Positions 26,714 to 35,754 of a stretch of 64,000 nucleotides of DNA are shown here, in pieces (within the stretch, counting starts at the first letter, position 1; the number at the start of each line of letters is the position of its first letter). Both the position numbers and the translations under genes were made by a program. Under the pieces are notes generated by a model. That model was not told the DNA's origin. It searched no databases and was given only the letters and a program-made list of their open reading frames with translations. The DNA is taken from contig NZ_CABPSN010000005.1 in NCBI RefSeq assembly GCF_902459565.1, positions 248,001-312,000 on the forward strand, read 5' to 3'. Source of the stretch: Pandoraea aquatica (GTDB taxonomy: Bacteria; Pseudomonadota; Gammaproteobacteria; Burkholderiales; Burkholderiaceae).

Positions 26714-27142
26714 ATGTTCAAGCGAATTTTTCCGATCGTGGCGATGGCCACGCTGGCTGCAACGACCTCTCTGAGCGCGAGCGCCAGTGATATGAACAAT
26801 GCCCTCGGCGGTGCGCTGGGCGGCGTAGCCGGCGCGGCCGTGGGCGGCGCGCTGGGTGGGAGTACCGGTGCGGTGCTGGGCGGTGCGGTCGGCGGGGGTG
26901 CCGGCGGCGCGATCACGTCGAACCGTCGCGAGCGCACAGGCGCGATTCTCGGCGGTGCGTTGGGCGGTGGCGCGGGTACGGCGGCGGGCAATGCCATGGG
27001 CGGACGCTCGGGCGGCCTGATTGGAGCTGCCGTCGGCGGTGGTGCCGGTGCGGCGCTCGGCGGCAACATGTCCCGCTCCAGCTCGTACGACGACGACCAC
27101 TATCGCGGCAAGCGTCGCGGTCATCGCAAACATCATCATTGA
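26714..27142 (+). CDS. Glycine-zipper secreted protein with His/Arg-rich tail
   Basis: The 142-residue product has a signal peptide (MFKRIFPIVAMATLAATTSLSASAS). Residues 30-115 are almost entirely Gly/Ala repeats of glycine-zipper type (GALGGVAGAAVGGALGG, GAVLGGAVGGGAGGAI), interrupted by SNRRERTG. The C-terminus is charged and His-rich (DDDHYRGKRRGHRKHHH). Glycine-zipper proteins pack into the outer membrane or periplasm (17 kDa antigen/YMGG family). The function is unknown. It is monocistronic, with a bidirectional terminator downstream. Confidence 0.82.
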   Translation: MFKRIFPIVAMATLAATTSLSASASDMNNALGGALGGVAGAAVGGALGGSTGAVLGGAVGGGAGGAITSNRRERTGAILGGALGGGAGTAAGNAMGGRSGGLIGAAVGGGAGAALGGNMSRSSSYDDDHYRGKRRGHRKHHH

Positions 27143-27212
27143 TGCAGGGTGTCGGGCGTGTCTGACCTCAGACCGCCCGAACTTCAAGCCGCTTTCCTGG
27201 TACGGAAACGAA

Positions 27213-27241
27213 AAAAGCCGCAGCGAGTCGCTGCGGCTTTT
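27213..27241. terminator. Bidirectional rho-independent terminator
   Basis: A stem of AAAAGCCGCAGCGA with CGCTGCGGCTTTT flanks a two-base centre. A-run and T-run on opposite sides make it functional for the glycine-zipper gene rightward and the FMN dehydrogenase gene leftward. Confidence 0.9.
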
Positions 27242-27261
27242 CTGATTGACGCGGGGGCTAG

Positions 27262-28449
27262 CTAGCGGCCGCCCGGCTCCGGCAAGTACGGGCCGATGCC
27301 CGTAGGGTAGCTGCCCGGGATCAGCATCGACGGGTCGAGACGGTCGACGGTCGTGCGGCCCGTGAGCGCCATCGTCACGTCCATCTCCTTTGCAATCACC
27401 TCCAGCGCGCGACGCACACCGGCCTCCCCCATCGCGCCCAGACCGTACAGGAACGGACGCCCGATCAGCGTGCCCTTCGCGCCCAGCGCCATCGCCTTGA
27501 TCACGTCCTGCCCCGAGCGAATCCCGCCGTCGAGCCAGACTTCCGTGTCGCGGCCCACCGCCGCCACGATGTCCGGGAGCGCGCGGATCGACGAGATCGC
27601 ACCGTCCAACTGCCGGCCGCCGTGATTGCTCACCACAATGGCATCCGCCCCGGTATCGCGTGCAGCACGCGCATCCTCCGGATCGAGCACGCCCTTGAGC
27701 ACCAGCTTGCCGCCCCAGCGCTTCTTGATCCACTCGACGTCGTCCCACGACAGGCACGGATCGAACTGCGCCGCCGACCACGCCGCCAGCGAGCCAATGT
27801 CGTCCACGCCCTTCGCATGCCCGACGATATTGCCGAACGTGCGACGACGCGTGCCCAGCATGCCCATGCACCAGCGCGGCTTGGTCATCATGTTCGCGAT
27901 GTTCGGCAACGTGAGCTTCGGCGGAGCCGACAGTCCGTTCTTGATGTCCTTGTGACGCTGACCGCTGATTTGCAGATCCATCGTCACCATCAACGCCGAG
28001 CACCCAGCCGCCTTCGCCCGGTCGATCAGACGCTCGATGAAGTCGCGATCGCGCATGACATACAGCTGAAACCAGAACGGCGCTTTGGTGTGCGCCGCCA
28101 CGTCCTCGATGGAACAGATCGACACGGTCGAAAGTGTGAACGGCACACCGAACGCCTCCGCTGCGCGCGCCGCCAGGATCTCGCCATCGGCATGCTGCAT
28201 GCCGGTCATGCCCGTGGGCGCCAACGCAACCGGCATCGCCACCGACTGGCCGAGCATCGTCGTGCGCGTGCTGCGATGCTCGATGTTGACCGCCACCCGC
28301 TGACGGAAACCGATACCACCGAAATCGTCGGCGTTGGCCCGATACGTGGATTCGGTCCACGAGCCGGAATCGACATACTCGTAAAACATGCGCGGTACGC
28401 GCCGTTGCGCGAGAACCCGCAAGTCCTCGATGGTGGTGATCACTGCCAT
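27262..28449 (-). CDS. lldD: FMN-dependent alpha-hydroxy-acid dehydrogenase (L-lactate dehydrogenase-like)
   Basis: The 395-residue product is a TIM-barrel flavoprotein with VPRMFYEYVDSGSWTE at the start, ALAPTGMTGM, the FMN-binding TMDLQISGQRHKD, the active-site VVSNHGGRQLDGA (catalytic His and Arg) and the phosphate-binding LDGGIRSGQDV and LIGRPFLYGLG. It would oxidise L-lactate or a related 2-hydroxy acid to the keto acid, passing electrons to the membrane. The Lrp/AsnC gene lies 66 bp upstream on the same strand, and the AT-rich gap probably holds its promoter. Mandelate or glycolate dehydrogenase is possible. Confidence 0.83.
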   Translation of the reverse strand: MAVITTIEDLRVLAQRRVPRMFYEYVDSGSWTESTYRANADDFGGIGFRQRVAVNIEHRSTRTTMLGQSVAMPVALAPTGMTGMQHADGEILAARAAEAFGVPFTLSTVSICSIEDVAAHTKAPFWFQLYVMRDRDFIERLIDRAKAAGCSALMVTMDLQISGQRHKDIKNGLSAPPKLTLPNIANMMTKPRWCMGMLGTRRRTFGNIVGHAKGVDDIGSLAAWSAAQFDPCLSWDDVEWIKKRWGGKLVLKGVLDPEDARAARDTGADAIVVSNHGGRQLDGAISSIRALPDIVAAVGRDTEVWLDGGIRSGQDVIKAMALGAKGTLIGRPFLYGLGAMGEAGVRRALEVIAKEMDVTMALTGRTTVDRLDPSMLIPGSYPTGIGPYLPEPGGR

Positions 28450-28515
28450 GCTGCGTCTCTTCTTTTAAGAATTCTCTCTCGTACTTTGAGAATAGTTAAT
28501 ATGTTCTATATTTTT

Positions 28516-28989
28516 TTATTTCTGCTTCACGAGGTCGACAAGCGACTGCGTGTTCTTGATTGTCTTTAGGACAATGTTCGATTGAATCGACATAACGGCC
28601 GGTGCTCGATACAGCTCATTGACGATAAAGTCGGAGTAATGCGCGAGGTTGCGCGCTCTTACCGTCAAGATGTAGTTCGCCGATCCGGTGACGATGCGCG
28701 CGGTGACCACTTCGGGCCAGTTCTGTACGGCCGCCAGAAACTTTTCATGCCACTGATCGACGTCCGGACGCAGCGTGATTTGCACTAGCGCTTCGAACTC
28801 CAGCCCGATATGCTGTGCGTCCACGATGCAGCGGTATCCGGAAATCACTCCCCGATCCTCCAGCAATTTCACCCGGCGCAGGCATGCCGACGGCGACAGC
28901 CCGACGGCATCCGCCAGTTCCTGATTGGAAATGCGGCCATTGAGTTCGAGATGGCGGAGGATACGCAGATCGGCTAGGTCGAGGTTCAT
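28516..28989 (-). CDS. Lrp/AsnC-family transcriptional regulator
   Basis: The 157-residue product has an N-terminal HTH (LDLADLRILRHLELNGRISNQELADAVGLSPSACLRRVKLLEDRGVI) and a C-terminal RAM ligand domain (VQITLRPDVDQWHEKFLAAVQNWPEV, GSANYILTVRARNLAHYSDFIVNELY). Such proteins respond to amino acids as octamers. It lies just upstream of the FMN dehydrogenase gene and is divergent from the porin gene; either may be its target. The 269-bp region to the porin (28990-29258) is AT-rich, with a -10-like TATGAT at 29088, and contains no gene. Confidence 0.9.
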   Translation of the reverse strand: MNLDLADLRILRHLELNGRISNQELADAVGLSPSACLRRVKLLEDRGVISGYRCIVDAQHIGLEFEALVQITLRPDVDQWHEKFLAAVQNWPEVVTARIVTGSANYILTVRARNLAHYSDFIVNELYRAPAVMSIQSNIVLKTIKNTQSLVDLVKQK

Positions 28990-29258
28990 CGGCAGAATCC
29001 ATCAAGTTTCCCAGGATTCTGGCAGATCCTTCGATTTACCGCCAGTTGCTTGATAGAAATAGCAAGCAAATTCAATTTTTGCGTTGATATGATAGCCCTC
29101 GGCCCCGCGCCGCAAGGGTGAGACATTCCCCGTGGGGCGCTTTCAGATATTGCAGTCATCGTGCCGAGCAGAATCCGCTGTCTCCTATATCGGAAGGAAC
29201 GGCGGATCGTTTTTAAAGAGCATTCATAAAACGTCTACAAGGCGTCACCAGGAGACCC

Positions 29259-30353
29259 ATGAAGTCTGCAATTCCGGCCAGTCTGGCCATCCTCTCGGCC
29301 GCTTGCGGCCTGACCCTCAGCACCACCGCCGCAGCACAAAGTTCGGGCAACGTCACCCTGTACGGGATCGTCGACCAGAGCGTGCGCTATCAGACCAACT
29401 CGAACGCCAATAACGACGCCCTGTGGCAAGTCGCCAACGGTGCAGTGACCAACAGCCGCTTCGGCTTCAAGGGCACGGAAGACCTCGGCGGCGGCATGAA
29501 GGCGATCTTCCAGTTGGAATCGGGTATCAACCCGCAAAACGGCACGCTCGCCAACGGTCCGCGTCTGTTCGACCGTTATGCGTTCGTCGGCCTGCAAAAC
29601 CAGTACGGCACGATCAAGATCGGCCGTCAGGCCACCGAGGCGTTCAACGTCTACGGCGACTTCGACCCGCTCACCATCGGCAACTACGCGAACAACTCGT
29701 GGATGTACAACATCACGCGCGGCCGTGTGGATAACGCGGTGAGCTACGCCGGCACGTTCGGCGGTCTGTCGGTCGGTGCAACGTACGGCTTCGGCAACAC
29801 GGCCGGCACGATGGCTGCCAGCAACTACTGGGGTGCACGCGCCGCGTATGCGATGGGTCCGTTCCAGGTCGCCGGCGTGTATCAACAGGCGCGCGACGCT
29901 GCCAAGCGTGTGCAGCAGATGTGGGGCCTGGGCGGTATCTATAGCGTCTCCATCGCCAAGGTGTTCGTGGGCTACATGGGCGGACGCGATCGCAGCGGCT
30001 GGCTCGACGGCACGCTCAACGATCCGGCGCACACGGTCACGACGGGCAACCTGAACGACAACCCGCGCAAGGACACGACGTTCTACCTCGGCACGACCAT
30101 TCAAGCGATGCCGAACCTCGCGATCACGGGCGCAGCGTACTTCGACGACATCAAGAACATCAACGCCCAGGCGGGCGATGCCGGTTCGGGCCGTCGCTAC
30201 ACGTACGTGCTGCTCGCCGAGTACGCACTGTCCAAGCGCACGCAGCTCTACGGCACGGTCGATTACAACAAGGTCAGCGGCGCAGCACGCGTCGAACTGC
30301 CGGGTAACTCGACACAAGTCGGTGTGGGCACAGGCATCCGCCACATCTTCTAA
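29259..30353 (+). CDS. Gram-negative porin, OmpC-like trimeric type
   Basis: The 364-residue product has a signal peptide ending TTAAAQ, then the betaproteobacterial porin start SSGNVTLYGIVDQSVRYQTN and the conserved NSRFGFKGTEDLGGGMKAIFQLESGINPQNG. It carries LFDRYAFVGLQNQYGTIKIGRQ and ends with a C-terminal Phe (GVGTGIRHIF), the outer-membrane insertion signal. It should form a 16-strand trimeric channel. AGGAG lies upstream of the ATG. An amino-acid permease gene follows at 87 bp, so the two may be co-transcribed. Confidence 0.93.
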   Translation: MKSAIPASLAILSAACGLTLSTTAAAQSSGNVTLYGIVDQSVRYQTNSNANNDALWQVANGAVTNSRFGFKGTEDLGGGMKAIFQLESGINPQNGTLANGPRLFDRYAFVGLQNQYGTIKIGRQATEAFNVYGDFDPLTIGNYANNSWMYNITRGRVDNAVSYAGTFGGLSVGATYGFGNTAGTMAASNYWGARAAYAMGPFQVAGVYQQARDAAKRVQQMWGLGGIYSVSIAKVFVGYMGGRDRSGWLDGTLNDPAHTVTTGNLNDNPRKDTTFYLGTTIQAMPNLAITGAAYFDDIKNINAQAGDAGSGRRYTYVLLAEYALSKRTQLYGTVDYNKVSGAARVELPGNSTQVGVGTGIRHIF

Positions 30354-30440
30354 GCGGCTGGCGCGAGCATCGTTCCGTTCCGGACGGGCTCGCGCCCTCC
30401 CCCGTAGCACGCTTCAACTTTTTGTTGTGAAAGGTGTGTC

Positions 30441-31913
30441 ATGACGCGTACTCCCCAGCCCCCTTCGTCTTCCTCGTCATCTTCGTCCGGCAAGCGCGAT
30501 TTCTCGCACATCACGCGCCGCGAACAAGGCTTGCGACGCTCGCTGACCGCCAGCCAGATGGCCATGATCGCCATTGGCGGCGCCATCGGCACCGGTCTCT
30601 TTCTGGGCAGCGGCTTTGCCATCGGCTTCGCCGGGCCGAGCGTGCTGATCTCTTATGCCATCGGGGCGCTCATCGCGCTCATGCTCATGGGATGTCTTGC
30701 CGAGATGACCGTCGCGCATCCGACGTCGGGCTCGTTCGGCGCGTACGCAGAACACTACATCGGACCGTGGGCGGGTTTTCTCGTGCGCTATGCCTACTGG
30801 TCGTGCATCGTGCTGGCCGTGGGCACCGAGGTCAGCGCCATCGCCGTCTACATGAAGTACTGGTTCCCGCAGGTGCCGGGCTGGTATTGGGTCGCCGGCT
30901 TCTCCGCTGCGCTCGTGCTCGTGAACGCCATGTCGGTGAATCTGTTCGGTGCCATCGAATACGGCTTCTCGCTCATCAAGATCACGGCCATCGTCGTGTT
31001 CATTCTGATCGGCGCTTACGTGGTGTTCATTGCACCGGGTTCCGTGGCCGACGGGGCGCATTCTCCCGCCGGATTCGCGAACTACACCGCGCACGGCGGG
31101 TTCTTTCCGAAGGGGCTTTGGGGCATGTGGGTGGCCGTCATCATTTCGATCTTCAGCTATCTGTCCATCGAGATGATCGCCGTGGCCGCCGGTGAAGCCG
31201 AGAACCCGGAGCGCGCCGTGACGCGCGCCTTCCGCTCGACGGTCGTGCGTCTCGTGCTGTTCTATCTGCTCACGCTCGCGCTGATGCTCGCCATCGTGCC
31301 GTGGACCGCCGCCGGACAGGACGAAAGCCCGTTCGTGAAGGTGATGCAGGCCATCAACATTCCGGGTGCAGCAGGCGTGATCAACTTCGTGGTGCTGATC
31401 GCGGCGCTCTCGTCGATGAACAGCCAGCTCTACATTACGACCCGCATGATGTTCTCGCTCTCGCGCGCCGGTTATGCGCCCGCCCGCTTCGGCGAAGTGA
31501 ACAAGCGCGGCGTGCCGCTGGCCGCCCTGCTGCTCTCGACGGTCGGCATTGCGCTGGCGACGCTCGTGAACTTCCTGTACCCCGAGTCGTCGTTCACGTT
31601 CATGATGGCGATCTCGATGTTCGGCGCAATGCTCACGTGGATGATGATTTTCGTCACGCACTTCTTCTTCCGTCGCGCATGGCGACGCGAGAATCATCCG
31701 CCGCTGGCGTTTCGCATGTGGGGCTTTCCGTGGCTCACGCTGCTGGGGGCCGCACTCATGGCCGCCATCATGCTCACGACGCTCCTGACCGGCGTGTTCC
31801 GCATGACGATGATCTTCGGGGTGCCGTTCGTAGCCGCCGTGCTGCTGATCTACTTCCTGTGGTACCGCAAACGCGACGGGGAGCCGCAGGCGCGCACGGC
31901 GACGCAATCGTAA
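30441..31913 (+). CDS. Amino-acid permease (APC superfamily)
   Basis: The 490-residue product has a Ser-homopolymer N-terminus, then 12 helices of the AAT family. The hallmark is RRSLTASQMAMIAIGGAIGTGLFLGSGFAIGFAGPSVLISYAIG, followed by EMTVAHPTSGSFGAYAEHYIGPWAGFLVRYAYW and the APC signature around IEMIAVAAGEAENPERAVTRAFR. It imports an amino acid with protons; GabP, ProY and CycA are the nearest types, and the substrate is not decidable. A perfect-palindrome terminator follows. Confidence 0.9.
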   Translation: MTRTPQPPSSSSSSSSGKRDFSHITRREQGLRRSLTASQMAMIAIGGAIGTGLFLGSGFAIGFAGPSVLISYAIGALIALMLMGCLAEMTVAHPTSGSFGAYAEHYIGPWAGFLVRYAYWSCIVLAVGTEVSAIAVYMKYWFPQVPGWYWVAGFSAALVLVNAMSVNLFGAIEYGFSLIKITAIVVFILIGAYVVFIAPGSVADGAHSPAGFANYTAHGGFFPKGLWGMWVAVIISIFSYLSIEMIAVAAGEAENPERAVTRAFRSTVVRLVLFYLLTLALMLAIVPWTAAGQDESPFVKVMQAINIPGAAGVINFVVLIAALSSMNSQLYITTRMMFSLSRAGYAPARFGEVNKRGVPLAALLLSTVGIALATLVNFLYPESSFTFMMAISMFGAMLTWMMIFVTHFFFRRAWRRENHPPLAFRMWGFPWLTLLGAALMAAIMLTTLLTGVFRMTMIFGVPFVAAVLLIYFLWYRKRDGEPQARTATQS

Positions 31914-31935
31914 GCGTTCACCACACGCAGTGACA

Positions 31936-31973
31936 AAAAGAGACGGGGCATCCATGGATGCCCCGTCTCTTTT
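31936..31973. terminator. Perfect-palindrome bidirectional terminator
   Basis: A 38-nt perfect palindrome with arms AAAAGAGACGGGGCATCCA lies between convergent genes (amino-acid permease and tetR). The GC stem with T-run on both strands suits termination in both directions. Confidence 0.92.
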
Positions 31974-32024
31974 CCGATTCACGCGCCGCTTCACATATCG
32001 GCGCGTGTCACGTCGTTCAGCTCC

Positions 32025-32786
32025 TCACGACTTCGCGGCTGCCTTGCGCTGCCGCACCGTGCGCTCCAGCAAGTAACGCGTCTGCTCCAGCACGGCTTCG
32101 CGCACCATCCGATTGCGATCCGGGTTCGGCTCCGAGTCCCATCCCATCGAGCTGTCGACGGAACGGCGCATCACGCGAAACGCCATCCCGAGCGTGCTGA
32201 TGCACACGGCGCGTATCCGCATCGCCTCGTCGTCGGGCGCAACGCCCGCGAGCCGCGTCACGATGTTCGCGCCCACAGACGCCAGACGGCGCGAAAAGCG
32301 ATCGTGAAACACCTTGAATCCCGCCTCCGGCCCGAGCCCCGCCTGCTCGCGGGCCATGAACATGTTCCAGCCCTCGATCTCAGGCACTTCCTCCATGAAA
32401 CCCGCCTTGCGATTCTGTAACTCGCAGAAGGCGTCGATGAGCTGCTTGTCGGTCGCATCGGGATCGGCCATCACCCGTTCGGCCGACTCGATCGCCTCGC
32501 CCATCTGCCCGAGTACCAGCCCCAGGATGTACTCGACACAGGCCTTGTACACCCCCTCCTTGTTGTCGAAGTAGTACTGAAGCGCCGGGGCGTTCACGCC
32601 CGCCTCGTTTGCGATGTCGCGCGTGGACGCCCCGGCAAAGCCGAACTCGCCGAAACACTTGATTGCCGCGAGGATGATGCGCGCACGCGTTTCCTCGCCG
32701 CGCTGATAGCCGGTATCGACCGCATGCCGCGGGCGCGTGGCTGTGCTCTGCATGCGAACGCGCCCGGCACGTGATGTCCCTGTCAT
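32025..32786 (-). CDS. TetR-family regulator (CerR/DUF1956 type)
   Basis: The 253-residue product has the TetR HTH at about 33-80 (ARIILAAIKCFGEFGFAGASTRDIANEAGVNAPALQYYFDNKEGVY). A long ligand-binding domain follows with EVPEIEGWNMFMAREQAGLGPEA, matching the DUF1956 C-terminal class. AAGGAGA precedes the ATG. It is divergent from emrA by 102 bp, and a repeated TGGAATAATT in that gap is the likely operator. It should repress the tripartite pump and be released by a pump substrate. Confidence 0.88.
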   Translation of the reverse strand: MTGTSRAGRVRMQSTATRPRHAVDTGYQRGEETRARIILAAIKCFGEFGFAGASTRDIANEAGVNAPALQYYFDNKEGVYKACVEYILGLVLGQMGEAIESAERVMADPDATDKQLIDAFCELQNRKAGFMEEVPEIEGWNMFMAREQAGLGPEAGFKVFHDRFSRRLASVGANIVTRLAGVAPDDEAMRIRAVCISTLGMAFRVMRRSVDSSMGWDSEPNPDRNRMVREAVLEQTRYLLERTVRQRKAAAKS

Positions 32787-32828
32787 GACTCTCCTTGCTT
32801 CCCAAAACTTTCGTCAAAAATATAACAC

Positions 32829-32876
32829 TTGACATAAATCGATCAACTGGAATAATTCTGCCAATTGGAATAATTT
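32829..32876 (+). promoter_or_regulatory. Promoter of the emrAB-nodT operon with repeated operator
   Basis: TTGACA (32829) and AATAAT (32851) with a 16-bp spacer form a strong sigma-70 promoter facing emrA. TGGAATAATT occurs twice as a direct repeat (32848-32857 and 32866-32875), the first covering the -10 box. That is a good site for repression by the divergent TetR protein; the binding is inferred. Confidence 0.65.
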
Positions 32877-32888
32877 GGGGAATTTCCC

Positions 32889-34169
32889 ATGAATACCGCA
32901 ACACAGGTCAAACCGTCGGAACCGGTGCACACGATGGAGCGTCCGGCCGACGCCCCCGCCGCAAAGGCGATGGAAAACGCCGGAAAGCCCGGCCAGACGA
33001 AGGCCCCGGCCAATCCGCGTCGCAAGAAGCTGCTGCTGGGCGCGCTTGCGCTGGGCGTCGTTGCGGGGCTGGGCTGGGGCGCGCACTGGTGGTTCGTGGG
33101 TCGCTTCATTGAATCGACCGATGACGCCTATCTGCAAGCCGACAGCATGACGGTCGCGCCGAAGGTCGGCGGCTACGTCACCGAGGTGCTGGTGCGCGAC
33201 AACGAAACGGTGACGGTCGGACAACCGCTGGTGCGGCTGGACGGGCGTCAGTATCAGGCCGCATACGACGAGGCGACGGCGACGGTCGTGGCGCGTGAGG
33301 CGGACGTCGCCCGCGCACAGGCCGAGCTTTCGCAACACGCCGCGACGATTGCGCAGGCGCGCGCCGAACTCGACAGCGCAAAGGCAAACGCCGCTTACTC
33401 GGCCGGTCAGGTCAAGCGCTACGCCCCGCTCGTGGCGACCGGCGCGGAGACGGACGAACGACTGGCCGAGCTGCGTAACACCAGCACCCGCGCGGATGCC
33501 TCGCTCAAGAGCAACGAAGCCAGCCTTCAGTCGACCGAGCGTCAGACCGATACGTTGACCGCGGCGCTCGCACAGGCCAAGGCCCAACTGGCCGTGGCAC
33601 AGGCCAGCGCCCGCAAGGCCGAACTCGATCTTGCCGATACCGTGGTCAAGAGCACGCTGGCCGGACGCGTCGGCGACCGTGCCGTTCGCGTGGGCCAGTT
33701 CGCACAACCCGGCACCCGTCTGCTGACGGTCGTGCCGGTGCAGAACGTCTATCTGACGGCGAACTTCAAGGAAACGCAGGTCGGTCATATGCGCCCCGGT
33801 CAACCCGTGACGATTCACGTCGACGCGCTACCCGGCGAGCCGATCCACGGTGTGGTCGACTCCGTCTCCCCGGGTACCGGCTCGCAGTTCGCTCTGCTGC
33901 CCGCGCAAAACGCGACGGGTAACTTCACGAAGATCGTGCAGCGCGTGCCGGTGCGTATTCGCCTCGATGCCCCGGAATCGCTGCGCGCCGTGCTGCTGCC
34001 CGGCCTGTCGGTGACGGCAGACGTCGACACGCACGCAACGACCCAAAAGACGGCAGCGGCACCGACAAAGGTGTCGCTCAGCGCGCCGCTCGGCTCGGGC
34101 GTCGGCCCCGCGACGAACACGCCGTCGAACGCCAGTACCGCACCGGCTAGCGGAGTCCAACGTGGCTAA
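32889..34169 (+). CDS. emrA: EmrA-type efflux adaptor (HlyD/membrane-fusion protein)
   Basis: The 426-residue product has a Pro/Ala/Lys-rich cytosolic N-terminus and one membrane anchor (KLLLGALALGVVAGLGWGAHWWFVG, about 41-66). The periplasmic adaptor follows: the lipoyl half-motif STDDAYLQADSMTVAPKVGGYVTEVLVRDNETV, a coiled coil at about 120-235 (EADVARAQAELSQHAATIAQARAEL), the second lipoyl half ADTVVKSTLAGRVGDRAVRVGQF, and a beta barrel. It links the EmrB transporter to the NodT outer-membrane channel. Its stop overlaps the GTG of emrB by 8 bp. Confidence 0.9.
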   Translation: MNTATQVKPSEPVHTMERPADAPAAKAMENAGKPGQTKAPANPRRKKLLLGALALGVVAGLGWGAHWWFVGRFIESTDDAYLQADSMTVAPKVGGYVTEVLVRDNETVTVGQPLVRLDGRQYQAAYDEATATVVAREADVARAQAELSQHAATIAQARAELDSAKANAAYSAGQVKRYAPLVATGAETDERLAELRNTSTRADASLKSNEASLQSTERQTDTLTAALAQAKAQLAVAQASARKAELDLADTVVKSTLAGRVGDRAVRVGQFAQPGTRLLTVVPVQNVYLTANFKETQVGHMRPGQPVTIHVDALPGEPIHGVVDSVSPGTGSQFALLPAQNATGNFTKIVQRVPVRIRLDAPESLRAVLLPGLSVTADVDTHATTQKTAAAPTKVSLSAPLGSGVGPATNTPSNASTAPASGVQRG

Positions 34170-35748
34170 CACCGGGGCCGCTGGCATCGCCGGCGCAGCA
34201 GCCAAACCGGCCAACGCGAACGCGTCGGACTGGATCGCCGTTGCCGCCGGAGCGCTCGGCGCGCTGCTCGCCACGCTCGACATCTCGATTACCAACTCGG
34301 CACTGCCGCAGATTCAGGGGCAAATCGGGGCGTCGGGCACCGAGGGCACGTGGATTTCCACGGGCTACCTGATGTCCGAAATCGTCATGATTCCGCTCGC
34401 TGCGTGGCTCACACGCGTGCTCGGATTGCGTCGCTTTCTGATGCTCAACGCCGTCTTCTTCACGCTGTTCTCGATGATGTGCGGTGTGTCGAGCAGCCTG
34501 ACCGAGATGGTGGTCGGCCGGATCGGCCAGGGCTTCGCAGGCGGCGCGATGATTCCGACGGCCCAGATGATCATTCGCACGCGTCTACCCCGGCATCAGA
34601 TGGGTGTCGGCATGGCGATGTTCGGCCTGATCGTTCTGCTCGGCCCGCTGCTCGGTCCGGTGGTCGGCGGCTGGCTCACCGAAAATGCGAACTGGCGCTG
34701 GTGCTTCTTCCTGAACCTGCCGCTCTCTGCGGCCATCGTGACGTTGCTCGGCCTGGGCCTCAAGCGCGAACCGACCAATTTGCAGGCGTTCCTCAAAGCG
34801 GACTGGCTGGGTATCGTAGGTCTGACGATCGGACTGAGTACGCTCACCGTCGTGCTCGAAGAAGGACAGCGCGAGCGCTGGTTCGATTCGCACATGATCA
34901 TCTGGCTGTCGGTGTTCTCGGTCATTGGCATCGGCATGATGCTCGTGGCGCAGTTCACCGCCGAGAAGCCCATCGTCAAACTCGCGCTGCTGGGCAACAA
35001 GAACTACGCCAGCGTGATCTACATCGTGTTCACCGTCGGTGCCGGGCTTTACGGTGTGTCGTATCTGCTGCCACAGTTCCTCGCCACGATTGCGGGCTAC
35101 AACGCGCAGCAGTCCGGCAACATCATGTTGCTTTCGGGCTTGCCCGCGTTTTTGATGATGCCGTTCTTGCCGCGCCTCATCAGTCGCGTGGACATCCGTC
35201 TGCTGGTGATTCTCGGGCTGCTCTGCTTCTTCGCGAGCTGCATGCTCGACATCGATCTGACGGCGCAAAGCGTGGGGCACGATTTCACGTTGTCGCAGTT
35301 GCTGCGCGGCGTTGGACAGATGCTCGCGATGATGCCGCTCAATCAGGCTTCGATGGCGGCAGTGGCTGCAGAGGACGCCGGCGACGCCGCAGGCCTCTAC
35401 AACATGGCCCGCAATCTAGGCGGCTCGGTTGGCCTCGCGCTGCTGGGCACGCTGATCGATCGCCGCACGGACTATCACGACGCCGTGCTGCGTGAGTCGC
35501 TCACCGCCAACAACCCGATGGGACAGGAACATCTCTCGTCCAATGCGGCAGGCTTTTTCGCGCAGACGGGCGACATGGTTCATGCGCAATTGCAGGCGAC
35601 AGCGCAGCTTGCCGCCGAGATCGCCAGACAGGCCAGCGTCATCACGTTTTCCGAGACTTTTTATGCGTTGGGGATCGCACTGCTGCTCTGCGTGCCGCTC
35701 GCCCTGATGCTCAAGCAACCGGCCGGTTTCAGCTCCGGCGGGCATTGA
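34162..35748 (+). CDS. emrB: EmrB/QacA-type drug:H+ antiporter, DHA2 family
   Basis: The start is a GTG at 34162 inside the end of emrA. The 528-residue product has 14 predicted helices with LATLDISITNSALPQIQGQIGASGTEGTWISTGYLMSEIVMIPL and the motif C-like GLIVLLGPLLGPVVGGWLTENANWRW, as in EmrB. The C-terminal soluble segment is short. It pumps hydrophobic or weakly acidic toxic compounds from the inner membrane into the EmrA-NodT conduit, driven by protons. Confidence 0.92.
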   Translation: MANTGAAGIAGAAAKPANANASDWIAVAAGALGALLATLDISITNSALPQIQGQIGASGTEGTWISTGYLMSEIVMIPLAAWLTRVLGLRRFLMLNAVFFTLFSMMCGVSSSLTEMVVGRIGQGFAGGAMIPTAQMIIRTRLPRHQMGVGMAMFGLIVLLGPLLGPVVGGWLTENANWRWCFFLNLPLSAAIVTLLGLGLKREPTNLQAFLKADWLGIVGLTIGLSTLTVVLEEGQRERWFDSHMIIWLSVFSVIGIGMMLVAQFTAEKPIVKLALLGNKNYASVIYIVFTVGAGLYGVSYLLPQFLATIAGYNAQQSGNIMLLSGLPAFLMMPFLPRLISRVDIRLLVILGLLCFFASCMLDIDLTAQSVGHDFTLSQLLRGVGQMLAMMPLNQASMAAVAAEDAGDAAGLYNMARNLGGSVGLALLGTLIDRRTDYHDAVLRESLTANNPMGQEHLSSNAAGFFAQTGDMVHAQLQATAQLAAEIARQASVITFSETFYALGIALLLCVPLALMLKQPAGFSSGGH

Positions 35749-35754
35749 ACGATC

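Noticed and set aside
30477-31994. Minus-strand frame of 505 codons opposite the amino-acid permease
   Set aside because: His/Glu/Arg-rich shadow of a membrane protein gene, with no recognisable domain.
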